A stretch of 64,000 bases of DNA, taken from positions 1,488,001 to 1,552,000 of the forward strand of contig NZ_CP030048.1 of assembly GCF_015291665.1 (NCBI RefSeq), read 5' to 3'. The first letter of the stretch is position 1; every line of letters starts with the position of its first letter. Of the stretch, positions 54,629 to 62,277 are shown piece after piece. Source of the stretch: Bradyrhizobium sp. CCBAU 53338. GTDB taxonomy: Bacteria; Pseudomonadota; Alphaproteobacteria; Rhizobiales; Xanthobacteraceae. The notes under the pieces were generated by a model. That model made no database searches. It was not told the origin of the DNA and worked only from the letters and a program-made list of their open reading frames with translations. Made by a program: the position numbers and the translations under genes.

Positions 54629-55690
54629 CTACATCGTCCGCTGCGGTGCGGTTTGCAGCAATTGTCGGACCTGTTCGCTGTAGAATTTTGCGTTGCCGGT
54701 CGTGCCGTGGCCGCGCGTCTCGCTGCTCGCGGGGATGAGGTACAGCTTGCCGTTCTTGACCCGCTTCATTGCGGCATCCGTGATCCCGGTCTCGGGCGGA
54801 TTGCGCTCGTCGTCGGCGGAATTGATCAGCAGCAGCGAGGCCTCGATAGCCTCGAGCTTCCCGGCGGCGTTGTAGTCATGCGAGGACTCCCATTGATAGA
54901 CGTAGTCGTTCGCGTCAGCAGTAATCGGCGTCGCCAGCCGCTCGTCGACGACCTTGTCGGCCTTCGCCGCGGTCGGCGCCTGTTGCTGATAGGCGAGCGT
55001 GCCGCCGATGCTGGCGATGCCATAGGCGGTGATCGCATACTTCATCATCCGTGGCTGGCTGGTGTAGTTGCCGCCGTTGTAGTCGGGATCGTTCCTGATC
55101 GTGTCGAGCATGATCCGTCGCAGCATCCAGTTGCGTGACGCCATCTCGGTCGGTTGCGAGGCCATCGGTACCAGCGCGTCCATGTCCTTCGGATATTTCT
55201 CGCCCCATAGCCACGTCTGCATGCCGCCCATGGAGTTGCCGATCACGAGCCGCAGGTGCTTGACGCCGAGGCCTTCAGTCACGAGGCGATGCTGCGCCTC
55301 GACCATGTCGTCGTAATCGTATTTCGGAAAGCTCGTCTTCATGCCATCGGAGGGCTTCGACGACTTGCCGTGGCCGATCGAGTCTGGGAGGATGATGTAA
55401 TATTTGGACGCGTCGAGCGGTTGGCCGGCGCCGAACAATTCGCCGGCGAAGGCGGGGCTCAGCATGCTCGCGCCCGAGCCGCCGGTGCCGTGCAGCACCA
55501 GCACCGGCTGTCCGGTCGGTTCGCCGACCGTGGTGTAATGCAGCTTCAGTTCCGGCATGACCTCGCCGGTGTGGAATTTGAAATCCTTGGCGACCCAATC
55601 GCCCTGTTTCGGCGCCGGATAGTCTGCCGCGAATGCTGATGCGGAAACGGACAGCAGAACGGCCGACAGCGCTGCACAATGAGCTTTCAT
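54629..55690 (-). CDS. secreted alpha/beta hydrolase (homoserine-acetyltransferase-like)
   Basis: A 353-residue alpha/beta-hydrolase with a signal peptide (MKAHCAALSAVLLSVSASAFA), resembling homoserine O-acetyltransferase-type folds. The nucleophile Ser is in LVIGNSMGGMQTWLWG, the oxyanion region in VLVLHGTGGSG, and the Asp and His in NSADDERNPP and SETRGHGTT. Because it is exported, an acyltransferase role in methionine synthesis is unlikely; it is probably an esterase of unknown substrate. Confidence 0.88.
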   Translation of the reverse strand: MKAHCAALSAVLLSVSASAFAADYPAPKQGDWVAKDFKFHTGEVMPELKLHYTTVGEPTGQPVLVLHGTGGSGASMLSPAFAGELFGAGQPLDASKYYIILPDSIGHGKSSKPSDGMKTSFPKYDYDDMVEAQHRLVTEGLGVKHLRLVIGNSMGGMQTWLWGEKYPKDMDALVPMASQPTEMASRNWMLRRIMLDTIRNDPDYNGGNYTSQPRMMKYAITAYGIASIGGTLAYQQQAPTAAKADKVVDERLATPITADANDYVYQWESSHDYNAAGKLEAIEASLLLINSADDERNPPETGITDAAMKRVKNGKLYLIPASSETRGHGTTGNAKFYSEQVRQLLQTAPQRTM

Positions 55691-55814
55691 GTTCCTCTCC
55701 CCAGGCGGCTCATATCCGGCGGCCGCGTTGGTGTGGACCTTAGCAGAAGTGGGCGGAACGATGTAGGATTTCGGCTTGGCCGATCGTCTATGAGGAAACC
55801 ACCGGAGAGACTGC

Positions 55815-56081
55815 ATGTGCCGCAACATCAGGACGCTGTTCAATTTCGAGCCGCCGGCGACGGAGGATGAGATCCATGCCAGCGCGCTTCAGTTCGTGCG
55901 AAAGCTCTCCGGCTTCAACAAGCCGTCGCAGGCCAACGAGGCGGCCTTCGACCGCGCGGTGGCCGAAGTCTCGGAAGCGGCGCGAAAGCTGCTGACCTCG
56001 CTGCACACCCACGTGCCGGCGCGCGACCGCGAGGTCGAGGCGGAGAAGGCAAAGGAGCGCTCGCGGCTGCGGTTCGGCTAG
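55815..56081 (+). CDS. DUF2277 family protein
   Basis: An 88-residue protein that matches DUF2277 from its first residues (MCRNIRTLFNFEPPATEDEI). A helical core (ALQFVRKLSGFNKPSQANEAAFDRAV) and a charged C-terminal helix follow. Function unknown; the family is widespread in actinobacteria and proteobacteria. The Cys2 and Arg3 at the start are invariant in the members I recall. Confidence 0.85.
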   Translation: MCRNIRTLFNFEPPATEDEIHASALQFVRKLSGFNKPSQANEAAFDRAVAEVSEAARKLLTSLHTHVPARDREVEAEKAKERSRLRFG

Positions 56082-56177
56082 CGGGCCAGCAACGCCCGAG
56101 CGTGATCTGGCTCACGGAAGCGGTCGCCGTCACGCGCGATGGTGTCCGCCGGGGTTTTGACAGCCCGGAGCACGATC

Positions 56178-56393
56178 ATGAGCCGCCACCTTATTCCCCT
56201 GAAAGCCGGTGCCATCGTTTTCACGCTGTTGTGGACCGCGTGGATGATGTGGTGGAGCGGCTCGTTCTCGAGTGCGAATGTGGTGATCCTCGCCGTTTGC
56301 GGGGCGGCGGTCGGCTATCTCTGGTACCGCGCCATGCGCTGGCAGTTCGAGCGTATGGGCATGTTGCCGCGGCACGAGGATCAAGCGAAGTAG
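56178..56393 (+). CDS. small two-helix membrane protein, unknown
   Basis: A 71-residue protein: MSRHLIPLKAGAIVFTLLWTAWMMWWSG is a first membrane helix, SANVVILAVCGAAVGYLWYRAM a second, and the end is basic then polar (MLPRHEDQAK). No family recognised. It converges with the collagen-like gene, 6 bases between stops. Confidence 0.7.
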   Translation: MSRHLIPLKAGAIVFTLLWTAWMMWWSGSFSSANVVILAVCGAAVGYLWYRAMRWQFERMGMLPRHEDQAK

Positions 56394-56399
56394 CCGCAC

Positions 56400-56918
56400 C
56401 TAGTCCTTGTGGCCGTGCTTCTTCTTTTTCTTCTTTTTCTTGTGGTCGTCGCCTTCGTCCTCGTTGCTTTCGTCGTCGGCGGAGGCGTCGTCAGCTTCGT
56501 GCACGGCGGCTTCGAGCGCAGCGCGCTCGGCGGCCTCCTGCTCGCGCTGGCGGCGGCGTTCGTCCCAGGCGTCGAACAGCTGCTCGAGCCACGGCAGCAC
56601 CTGCTCGATCGACGGCAATTGGCCCGGCGGGCCAGCCTCGCCGCGCGGGCCCTGAGGGCCGGCAGGTCCTTGCGGGCCCGCACCACCTTGCGGTCCGGCT
56701 GCGCCCCGCGGGCCGGCCCCGCCCGTCTTGCCCGGCAGACCGGGCTTGCCCTGCGGTCCGGCCTTTCCGACCGGCCCAGGCTTGCCCTGCGGGCCCGGCT
56801 TGCCGCGGGCGCCGTCCGGGCCCCGCTTGCCCGGATGACCTTGCGGCCCCGGTCGTCCCGGTTCGCCCTGCCGTCCGCGCGGACCCGGAGGTCCCTGCCG
56901 TCCCTGATCGTCTGCCAC
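56400..56918 (-). CDS. collagen-like Gly-X-Y repeat protein with acidic and poly-Lys tail
   Basis: A 172-residue protein. After VADDQ come 32 uninterrupted Gly-X-Y triplets (GRQ GPP GPR ... GQL, about residues 6-101), rich in Pro, Gln, Lys and Arg. A non-collagen helix ([21 protein letters not shown], likely trimerising), an acidic stretch and a Lys8-HGHKD end follow. No signal peptide or anchor, so it appears cytosolic. The GTG at 56918 is supported by aaggag exactly 7 bases upstream. An FNR/FixK box lies 80 bases upstream. Function unknown; bacterial collagens usually sit on surfaces. Confidence 0.88.
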   Translation of the reverse strand: MADDQGRQGPPGPRGRQGEPGRPGPQGHPGKRGPDGARGKPGPQGKPGPVGKAGPQGKPGLPGKTGGAGPRGAAGPQGGAGPQGPAGPQGPRGEAGPPGQLPSIEQVLPWLEQLFDAWDERRRQREQEAAERAALEAAVHEADDASADDESNEDEGDDHKKKKKKKKHGHKD

Positions 56919-56998
56919 GCCGATGCTCCTTCTGCGCACGCAAGCTACTTAGCGGCGTTTGACGACAGCAGCAATTCCGCGCGCGCCTCATGCCGGGC

Positions 56999-57012
56999 TT
57001 GATCAACATCAA
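56999..57012. promoter_or_regulatory. FNR/FixK box (TTGAT-N4-ATCAA)
   Basis: The sequence ttgatcaacatcaa is an exact match to the anaerobox TTGAT-N4-ATCAA bound by FNR, FixK and Anr. It lies between two divergent genes: the collagen-like gene (GTG at 56918) and the membrane protein gene (ATG at 57075). The centre is about 70 bases before the second start, consistent with a class II activator site at -41.5. It predicts induction under low oxygen for one or both. Confidence 0.7.
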
Positions 57013-57074
57013 TCGGTGCCTGGGTGCGCCGTGTCATTGATCGCGCACGGCACAATCGTTGCGAGGAGGGGCCA

Positions 57075-57350
57075 ATGCGCGCAGCGTGGAAAATCCTTTG
57101 GCTGTCGGCAATCACCCTCGCCGCGGCGGTTGGCCTGGCGCATCTGCTGGTGCCCGATGTCGTGCCGGTCGGCTACGCCGAGCAGCCGCAGGCATCATGG
57201 GCGGTACTGACCGCCTTCGTCCTGCGCGCGATTGCGCTGACCGCGGCCTGGGTCGCGATCATCACGTTGGCGCTGCTGATCGGCGCCAGGCTGCATCAGG
57301 TGCTCTTCCGCGCAGATCGCGCGCGCAGTGGCCGCGCCGTCACGCGCTAG
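57075..57350 (+). CDS. small two-helix membrane protein, unknown
   Basis: A 91-residue protein: helix 1 MRAAWKILWLSAITLAAAVGLAHLLV, a short polar loop (PDVVPVGYAEQPQAS), helix 2 WAVLTAFVLRAIALTAAWVAIITLALLIGA, and an Arg-rich cytoplasmic end. gaggagg precedes the ATG by 7 bases. No family recognised. The FNR/FixK box upstream suggests low-oxygen expression. It converges with the HTH gene, sharing 4 bases. Confidence 0.7.
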   Translation: MRAAWKILWLSAITLAAAVGLAHLLVPDVVPVGYAEQPQASWAVLTAFVLRAIALTAAWVAIITLALLIGARLHQVLFRADRARSGRAVTR

Positions 57351-57595
57351 TCATGATAGGCCGGCACCGCGATGCCGGAGGCCGCATAGATTTTGATCTT
57401 GTTGCGCAACGTGCGCACCGACAGGCCGAGCACGCGCGAGGCACGCGTGCGGTTGCCGTCGCAGCGCGCGAGCGTCTGGAGCACGAGCTCGCGCTCGACC
57501 TCGCCGACGGTCGCGCCGATCAGCAGCGGAACGATTTCATTGGGTGCAAGGAATTGCGCGCCCTGCTCGGGCGCCGCGACATGAACAGTGGTCAT
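57347..57595 (-). CDS. stand-alone Fis/FlbD-like helix-turn-helix protein
   Basis: An 82-residue protein consisting of a Fis-type DNA-binding domain (HTH_8) like the C-terminus of FlbD and other sigma-54 activators: VGEVERELVLQTLARCDGN then RTRASRVLGLSVRTLRNKIKIY. No AAA+ or receiver domain is attached, so it cannot itself activate sigma-54. It may compete with or assist a full activator. An exact CtrA-type site lies 107 bases upstream of the ATG at 57595. Stops of this and the convergent gene overlap by 4 bases. Confidence 0.85.
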   Translation of the reverse strand: MTTVHVAAPEQGAQFLAPNEIVPLLIGATVGEVERELVLQTLARCDGNRTRASRVLGLSVRTLRNKIKIYAASGIAVPAYHD

Positions 57596-57702
57596 CAACA
57601 CACTCCCCGATCAACGCCCGCTCCCATCGTTGGAAGCGGATCGAGAACAAACGACCCCCAAGCCGCATATCCTAGCCGTAAATCTACGGTGGGTGGGTTT
57701 GG

Positions 57703-57717
57703 TTAACGAAAGGTTAA
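57703..57717. promoter_or_regulatory. CtrA-binding site (TTAA-N7-TTAA)
   Basis: The sequence ttaacgaaaggttaa matches the CtrA master-regulator site TTAA-N7-TTAA exactly, in otherwise GC-rich DNA where such AT-rich dyads are rare by chance. It lies between the 3' end of the SDR gene at 57806 and the start of the FlbD-like gene at 57595, so the FlbD-like gene is the likely target. This fits cell-cycle or flagellar control. Confidence 0.6.
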
Positions 57718-57805
57718 TTCCGCAGCATCGCACGAGATGACCTTGGGAATGCCGCGATCGCGCCGCGATTGGCACGAGATGCATAGCGATGCGGACTCAT
57801 CTCGC

Positions 57806-58573
57806 TCACACCGTGCGATATCCGCCGTCCACCATCACGATCGTTCCAGTGACGTAAGACGATAGATCCGACGCGAGGAAGATTGCAGGGCCCACGATGT
57901 CCTCGGGCTTGCCGGTGCGTGCGAGCGGCGTGTGATCGACGAAGGCCTGCACCAGCGCCGGATTGGTCGCGCGCACATTGGCGTTGATGTTGGTTTCGAT
58001 GAAGCCGGGGCCGATCGCGTTGACGCGCACGCCTTCTTTTCCGAGCTCCACGGCGAGCGCCTTGGTGAAGCCGAGCACGCCGTGCTTCGAGGTGGTGTAG
58101 GCCGCCGAGCTCGGCGTGCGCAGATGCACGAAGGACTGGATCGAGCCGATATTGACGATGCGGCCCTTGGCGGCACGCAAGGGTGCGAGGAAGGCCTGCG
58201 TCACGTTGAAGACGCCGTTGAGGTTGAGCGCGATGATGTCGTTCCAGTCCTTCGCCACCGTCTCGGTGTCGGCGGTGAAGGCGTTGCGGCGGGTGATGCC
58301 GGCATTGTTGACGAGGATCGAGACCTGCCCGACCTTGTCGGCGACTTGCCTGGCCAGCGCAAAGCAGTCGTCGCGCCTGGTGACGTCGAGCGCAAAGCTC
58401 TCGGCCTTGCCACCGGCCTTGCGGATCTCATCGGCGGCCTCCGCGACCGTGTCGGCGTTGACGTCGAGCAGCACCACCTGCGCGCCCTCGCGGGCGTAGC
58501 CGGCGGCGATTGCCCGGCCGATGCCGGACCCGGCGCCAGTGACGACGGCGGTGTGGTTTGCGAGCAAAGCCAT
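57806..58573 (-). CDS. short-chain dehydrogenase/reductase (3-oxoacyl-ACP-reductase-like)
   Basis: A 255-residue classical SDR: VTGAGSGIGRAIAAGYAREGA, LLDVNADTV (Asp, favouring NAD), SILVNNAGITRR, the catalytic Ser in NIGSIQSF, and AYTTSKHGVLGFTKAL. It ends YVTGTIVMVDGGYRTV, the usual FabG-like C-terminus. It oxidises or reduces a sugar, polyol or acyl substrate that cannot be identified. No neighbouring pathway genes. Confidence 0.92.
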   Translation of the reverse strand: MALLANHTAVVTGAGSGIGRAIAAGYAREGAQVVLLDVNADTVAEAADEIRKAGGKAESFALDVTRRDDCFALARQVADKVGQVSILVNNAGITRRNAFTADTETVAKDWNDIIALNLNGVFNVTQAFLAPLRAAKGRIVNIGSIQSFVHLRTPSSAAYTTSKHGVLGFTKALAVELGKEGVRVNAIGPGFIETNINANVRATNPALVQAFVDHTPLARTGKPEDIVGPAIFLASDLSSYVTGTIVMVDGGYRTV

Positions 58574-58684
58574 GGCAATTTCCTCCCGGATTCGTTTCTA
58601 AGTTTCATGAAAGGCTAACTCGAAATTAAGGGGTCGGAAACGGCAGCCTTGGCATACTCATCTTCATTGCTAAACGTTGCGCGC

Positions 58685-59170
58685 ATGATGGAACGACTTG
58701 AATCCTGGAAACTGGCGCTCGAGCGCCTGCGGTCGGCGGACACGGCCGATTGGGCCGAGGCCGGCCGGCTGGTGGCCGAGATCGTCAGGATGAGCACGGA
58801 TGCCACGCTGCGCCAGGCCGCCGAGCAGGCGCTGCCCGTGCTGCGCCAGGCCGCAGACAATGACGATCAAGGCGTGACGCTGGCCGCCCGGCGCCGCATC
58901 GGCGTGATCCTGGATGTCGTCCACGATTTGACCGCGCCGCGCTTCGGCCGCCGCAACGCCGCTCCGAAGAAGCTGTCCAGCGAGGATCGCGCCCGCAAGA
59001 TGCTCGGCCTGCCGCTCGCGGTGCAGCTCACCTGCGACGACATCAACCAGGCCTATCGCCGCGCCGCCAAGGGCATGCATCCCGACCTGGGCGGCAGTGC
59101 GCAGGCCTTCATCGACCTCTCCGCCGCGCGCGATGTCTTGATTCATCCCGGCGCGCACAAGGACGCCTGA
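58685..59170 (+). CDS. J-domain-like protein
   Basis: A 161-residue protein with an N-terminal helical region (MMERLESWKLALERLRSAD) and a C-terminal J-like domain (about residues 103-156): a helix around RARKMLGLPLAVQLTCDDINQAYRRAAKGM leads directly into the HPD motif (MHPDLGG), then SAQAFIDLSAARDVLIHP. The J domain usually stimulates DnaK. There is no zinc finger or G/F region, so this is a specialised co-chaperone of unknown client. The ATG at 58685 is preferred to an upstream TTG. Confidence 0.85.
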   Translation: MMERLESWKLALERLRSADTADWAEAGRLVAEIVRMSTDATLRQAAEQALPVLRQAADNDDQGVTLAARRRIGVILDVVHDLTAPRFGRRNAAPKKLSSEDRARKMLGLPLAVQLTCDDINQAYRRAAKGMHPDLGGSAQAFIDLSAARDVLIHPGAHKDA

Positions 59171-59232
59171 GAGCGCTCGGCTCTCGTTCACGCAGCTCGG
59201 ACAAGGCCGCCAATGGCCTCGTCAAAAAACGA

Positions 59233-59267
59233 CCGGGCAAGGATGCTGGCATCGCATCCTTGCCCGG
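59233..59267 (+). terminator. rho-independent terminator, probably bidirectional
   Basis: A perfect 14-base stem, ccgggcaaggatgc and gcatccttgcccgg, with a 7-base loop and an A run on the left (gtcaaaaaacga). It separates the J-domain gene from the convergent small secreted gene; the A run on its left fits termination of the minus-strand gene. Confidence 0.85.
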
Positions 59268-59292
59268 CCCTTGTCGTCCGCCGATCGAATTC

Positions 59293-59544
59293 CTACCAGC
59301 TGCAGTGACCGGACTTGAGCGCGCTGTCCTTCATCGCGAGCGCGTCGAGGAAGGAAGGCACGGAGGCGCTGGCGCGGTGGTAGCCGGCGGGCCACGGCGT
59401 GGTCGGAATGCTCTCGTCCCAGATCTGGCACAGGCCGCTGTCCTGCCAGCGGATCAGGTGATAGCCGGCTTCGGCCGGGCTTGCCGCAGCGAAGGCGACA
59501 GCGGCAAGGCCGGCGGCAGCGCAGAGCATGGAAATACGACGCAT
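59293..59544 (-). CDS. small secreted protein, paralogue C
   Basis: An 83-residue exported protein: signal peptide (MRRISMLCAAAGLAAVAF to PAEAGYH), then YHLIRWQDSGLCQIWDE and a C-terminal SGHCSW, giving two Cys that may bond. Shares the Y-x-x-I-R-W-x-x-x-x-x-C-Q-x-W core with the gene at 59779 (paralogue D). Function unknown; probably periplasmic. Confidence 0.85.
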   Translation of the reverse strand: MRRISMLCAAAGLAAVAFAAASPAEAGYHLIRWQDSGLCQIWDESIPTTPWPAGYHRASASVPSFLDALAMKDSALKSGHCSW

Positions 59545-59729
59545 GGATCAGCTCCTCGAATTGAAAGATGTGATGCGCCTCCCGACAATGACGGGGAGGA
59601 GGGTGCGGGGCGCTCCTCAGCCTGCGCCCCGGACAAGAGGTGAGTAGTTCCGTCTGCTGATCAGGTTCAAAGCGACCGCGCGGCAAAATCGCGGAATTCG
59701 CCGGACGAGATGGGCGGCTCAAAAGCAAA

Positions 59730-59756
59730 GGGCGGGCTGCTCGCGCAACCCGCCCT
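59730..59756 (-). terminator. rho-independent terminator of the paralogue D gene
   Basis: Stem agggcggg / cccgccct with an 11-base loop. Read on the minus strand it is followed by ctttgcttttg, a T-rich tail, and lies 23 bases after the stop of the gene at 59779. Confidence 0.75.
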
Positions 59757-59778
59757 CAAACTGAATTGGTCCGACGGC

Positions 59779-60039
59779 TCAGAGCGTGCAGCGGCGCTCG
59801 CCGCGCATCTTGATCTGGAGCTCCGAGGCCTGGGTGAAAGTCGGGAACGGCTTGCTGACGACCTTGTAGGTCGACGCGCCCCACTGGAACGGCTTGTACT
59901 TCAGGTCTTCGTTCCAGACCTGGCAGATGCCGGTGTTGTCCCAGCGGATCACGTAATAGCCGACCTTCGCGGAGGCGGGCACGGCGAAGACGGAAGTGGC
60001 GATACCGGCAACGGCACAGAGGGCGAGAACGCGACGCAT
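59779..60039 (-). CDS. small secreted protein, paralogue D
   Basis: An 86-residue exported protein: signal peptide (MRRVLALCAVAGIATSVF to PASAKVG), then YYVIRWDNTGICQVWNEDLKY and a C-terminal RGERRCTL. The core I-R-W-x-x-x-x-x-C-Q-x-W and final Cys match paralogue C, 235 bases away. The start at 60039 is preferred because it opens the signal peptide. Function unknown. Confidence 0.85.
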   Translation of the reverse strand: MRRVLALCAVAGIATSVFAVPASAKVGYYVIRWDNTGICQVWNEDLKYKPFQWGASTYKVVSKPFPTFTQASELQIKMRGERRCTL

Positions 60040-60174
60040 GAAAAATCTCCTGATGACGGCGTGACGCGGATGACGGCGTGACGGGCAAACTCGTGCGGCA
60101 AAACCGCCCGTCTTGCAAGCCGCAGCAGGGCTGTTCACGGATATGTCAGGCGCATGGCTGCGGACGCGGCTTGA

Positions 60175-60561
60175 CTATGCCTTGGCCAGCGACGCCACCG
60201 CCTCGATCTCGATCAGCATCTTCGGATCGGGCAGCGCCTGCACCACGCAGGTGGTGCGTGCCGGATAGGGCGGCGGCCCGAACGCGCCGGCATAGAGCGC
60301 GTTCATCGCGGCTACGTCGGCGGCGCGGGTCAGCAGCACGTTGACCTTGACGAGGTCGCGCATGGTGGCGCCGGCCTCGTCCAGCACGCGCTTGACGTTG
60401 ACGACGACATTGGCGAACTGCGCCTCGAACCCGTCGGGCAGCGCGCCGCCAGCGTCGAAGCCGGGAATGCCGGAGACGAACAGCAGGTCGCCGACGCGCG
60501 TCGCAAAGGACAGCGGCGGCGCCTTGACGTGCGGCGGGGGCGCGAAATGCTGGATCGGCAT
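60175..60561 (-). CDS. RidA/YjgF family protein (enamine/imine deaminase)
   Basis: A 128-residue RidA-family protein that hydrolyses reactive 2-aminoacrylate-type enamines to ketoacids. Typical stretches are VGDLLFVSGIPGF, LVKVNVLLTRAADVAAMNALY, the substrate-binding Arg in PYPARTTCVVQALP, and IEIEAVASL. The conserved Arg and Glu are present, so activity is likely. Trimeric and cytosolic in the family. Not linked to an operon here. Confidence 0.92.
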   Translation of the reverse strand: MPIQHFAPPPHVKAPPLSFATRVGDLLFVSGIPGFDAGGALPDGFEAQFANVVVNVKRVLDEAGATMRDLVKVNVLLTRAADVAAMNALYAGAFGPPPYPARTTCVVQALPDPKMLIEIEAVASLAKA

Positions 60562-60627
60562 GGGGACCTCGGGGTGATGGAGTTCTCGGAAAGCCTAACC
60601 GCGTGCGGGGCGGGCTCCAACACAAAA

Positions 60628-60717
60628 CGCGAAAACAACCCCATGCACAGTAGACCTGGTTGGCCGAATTCAATTTCGGGAAGGCAGAAATATTCATTGA
60701 CCCGTCGGGCAAAACAC
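60628..60717. repeat. dispersed intergenic repeat, copy 2
   Basis: This stretch, from cgcgaaaacaaccccatgca to cccgtcgggcaaaacac, is the inverted counterpart of the element at 7307-7400; the outer about 25 bases of each end are nearly identical and the middle is diverged. It is upstream of the minus-strand RidA gene. Confidence 0.7.
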
Positions 60718-60847
60718 TGGCAGGATGACATGATGGGATGATGCGGGTGTCCCACCTCCCATCATGTTGCCGCCGTGATCGATCGGATAGATTGCAGCGT
60801 CTGATTCGTTCGTCCCTCCCTTGAAAAATAGCCCCCGGAGACGCCCC

Positions 60848-61282
60848 ATGAAGATTGCTTCCACCCTGCGTGCCGCGCTCGTCGCCATTGCCGCGCTGGC
60901 CGGCCTCTCGACCGCGGCGCAGGCCGACGGCGGCACCGTGGTGCTGACGATCTACAAGGCGGGCTGGTTCATCGGCGGCTCCGGCGGCTCGGGCGTGCTG
61001 AACTTCCACGGCCGCTCCTATGCGCTCTCGACCGGCGGGCTCGACTACGGCCTCGTCTTCGGCGGCTCCAAGACCGTGCTGCGCGGCCGCGTCTCCAACA
61101 TCGTCAGGCCCTCCGACGTCGCCGGCGTCTACGGCGCCGCCGGTGCGGGCCTTGCCGTCGGCCGCGGCGCCCGCGCCATCGTGCTGACCAACCAGAAGGG
61201 CGCGGTGCTCGAGCTGTCGGGCACCCAGGTCGGCTTGATGGCGAACGCGGATCTGAGTGGGCTTGCGATCACGATGCGGTAG
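60848..61282 (+). CDS. small secreted Gly-rich protein, unknown
   Basis: A 144-residue exported protein: signal peptide (MKIASTLRAALVAIAALAG to AAQADGG), then a Gly-rich beta-like domain (IGGSGGSGVLNFHGRSYALSTGGLDYGLVFGG, VAGVYGAAGAGLAVGRGARAIVLTN, LELSGTQVGLMANADLSGLAI). I recall similar proteins in Bradyrhizobium and Methylobacterium but not a named family. Probably a periplasmic or outer-membrane-associated beta fold. Confidence 0.75.
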   Translation: MKIASTLRAALVAIAALAGLSTAAQADGGTVVLTIYKAGWFIGGSGGSGVLNFHGRSYALSTGGLDYGLVFGGSKTVLRGRVSNIVRPSDVAGVYGAAGAGLAVGRGARAIVLTNQKGAVLELSGTQVGLMANADLSGLAITMR

Positions 61283-61293
61283 AGGACGGTGCC

Positions 61294-61328
61294 GTAGGGT
61301 GGGTTGGGCGAAGCCTAACCCACCCTAC
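61294..61328. repeat. GGGTGGGTTAG-type repeat, copy 2
   Basis: A compact near-perfect hairpin: gtagggtgggtt and aacccaccctac around gggcgaagcct. It is a short form of the element at 38801 and 63396. It lies between convergent genes and may terminate both. Confidence 0.8.
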
Positions 61329-62032
61329 AAGACCGCGAACGACCCGCTCACCATCGCATGCACCCGCTCGCAATGCGCGACGAGGTTCTTGTTCGCGGCG
61401 ACGAACGCCTTCAGCGGCGTCGGGATCGGGAAGTAGTAGATATTCGCGATGAAGCCGTAGATGCCGGCATCTACGCTGGTTGGCCGCTCGCCATCGACGA
61501 AACCGTTCGCGGGCACGATCTCGGCCAGCACCTGCAGATCGGCAAGTCCCCGCGCGTAGGCCTGCTCGGGCGTGTAGCGGCCGATGCCCTGGTAGTGATA
61601 GCGCTGCGCGTTGTACGCCTTCGCCTTCTCGAATCCTGTTACGTCGATCTGCGGATGCTGCGCGATGAAGCCGTCGCGGAACGCGGTGTAGTAGCGCTCG
61701 TCCTTCCAGCGCGAATAGGACATCACCCAGTAGAGATCGTCCAGCATCCGCGTGACGAAATGATGGGTGCGGCGCTGCGCTGGCGACAGCGCGGCATCGA
61801 TGGTCAGGCGATATTTCGCGATCGCATGCGCGATGATGGTTTCGCTGTCACCGATGGTCTCGCCGTCGTCGACGATGTAGGGCAGCTGCCCGCGCGGCGC
61901 CGCGGAGGCGTCGAACACATGCTCGTGGACGAACGGAACGCCCGACAGTTTCAGGAAGGCGTAGACCTTGAGCCCGTAGCCATTGTTGTCGGCGACGCCG
62001 AACAGGTCCGGGTAGGAATAGAGGGTCAGCAT
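61325..62032 (-). CDS. glutathione S-transferase family protein (metaxin/Faxc-like)
   Basis: A 235-residue protein with a thioredoxin-like N-terminal domain (MLTLYSYPDLFGVADNNGYGLKVYAFLKLSGVP, VFDASAAPRGQLPYIVDDGETIGDSETII) and a helical C-terminal domain (YWVMSYSRWKDERYYTAFRDGF). The pattern is that of the metaxin/Faxc-like GST group. It ends in the downstream hairpin repeat. Catalytic role unclear, as classical GST active residues are absent. Confidence 0.85.
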   Translation of the reverse strand: MLTLYSYPDLFGVADNNGYGLKVYAFLKLSGVPFVHEHVFDASAAPRGQLPYIVDDGETIGDSETIIAHAIAKYRLTIDAALSPAQRRTHHFVTRMLDDLYWVMSYSRWKDERYYTAFRDGFIAQHPQIDVTGFEKAKAYNAQRYHYQGIGRYTPEQAYARGLADLQVLAEIVPANGFVDGERPTSVDAGIYGFIANIYYFPIPTPLKAFVAANKNLVAHCERVHAMVSGSFAVL

Positions 62033-62087
62033 CGACGTCACGCTCCCTGGCTCGCAATTGATAGAATCAAGCTCTGTCGGCGGTCCG

Positions 62088-62246
62088 GCACCTCTCCCCA
62101 GCGGGGAGAGGTCGGATTGCTCCGGCGCGCCATTGCGCGCCGGAGCAATCCGGGTGAGGGGCCGCAGCGTCAAGTTAAACTGTAACCCCTCACCCGGATC
62201 GCATCTATCGATGCGACCCGACCTCTCCCTGCGGGAGAGGTGATCC
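62088..62246. repeat. nested-hairpin intergenic repeat
   Basis: An about 159-base element built from nested inverted arms: cacctctccc / gggagaggtg outermost, cggattgctccggcgcgcc / ggcgcgccggagcaatccg inside, and acccctcacccggat near the right. A known style of dispersed repeat in these genomes. It sits between the GST gene start and the gene at 62278. Confidence 0.7.
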
Positions 62247-62277
62247 GTTTCCGGGGCCTCCATCGAGTCAATCAATC

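Noticed and set aside
57771..57790. Possible sigma-54 promoter ttggcacgagatgcat
   Set aside because: GG and GC are about 10 bases apart instead of 12, which does not support RpoN recognition.
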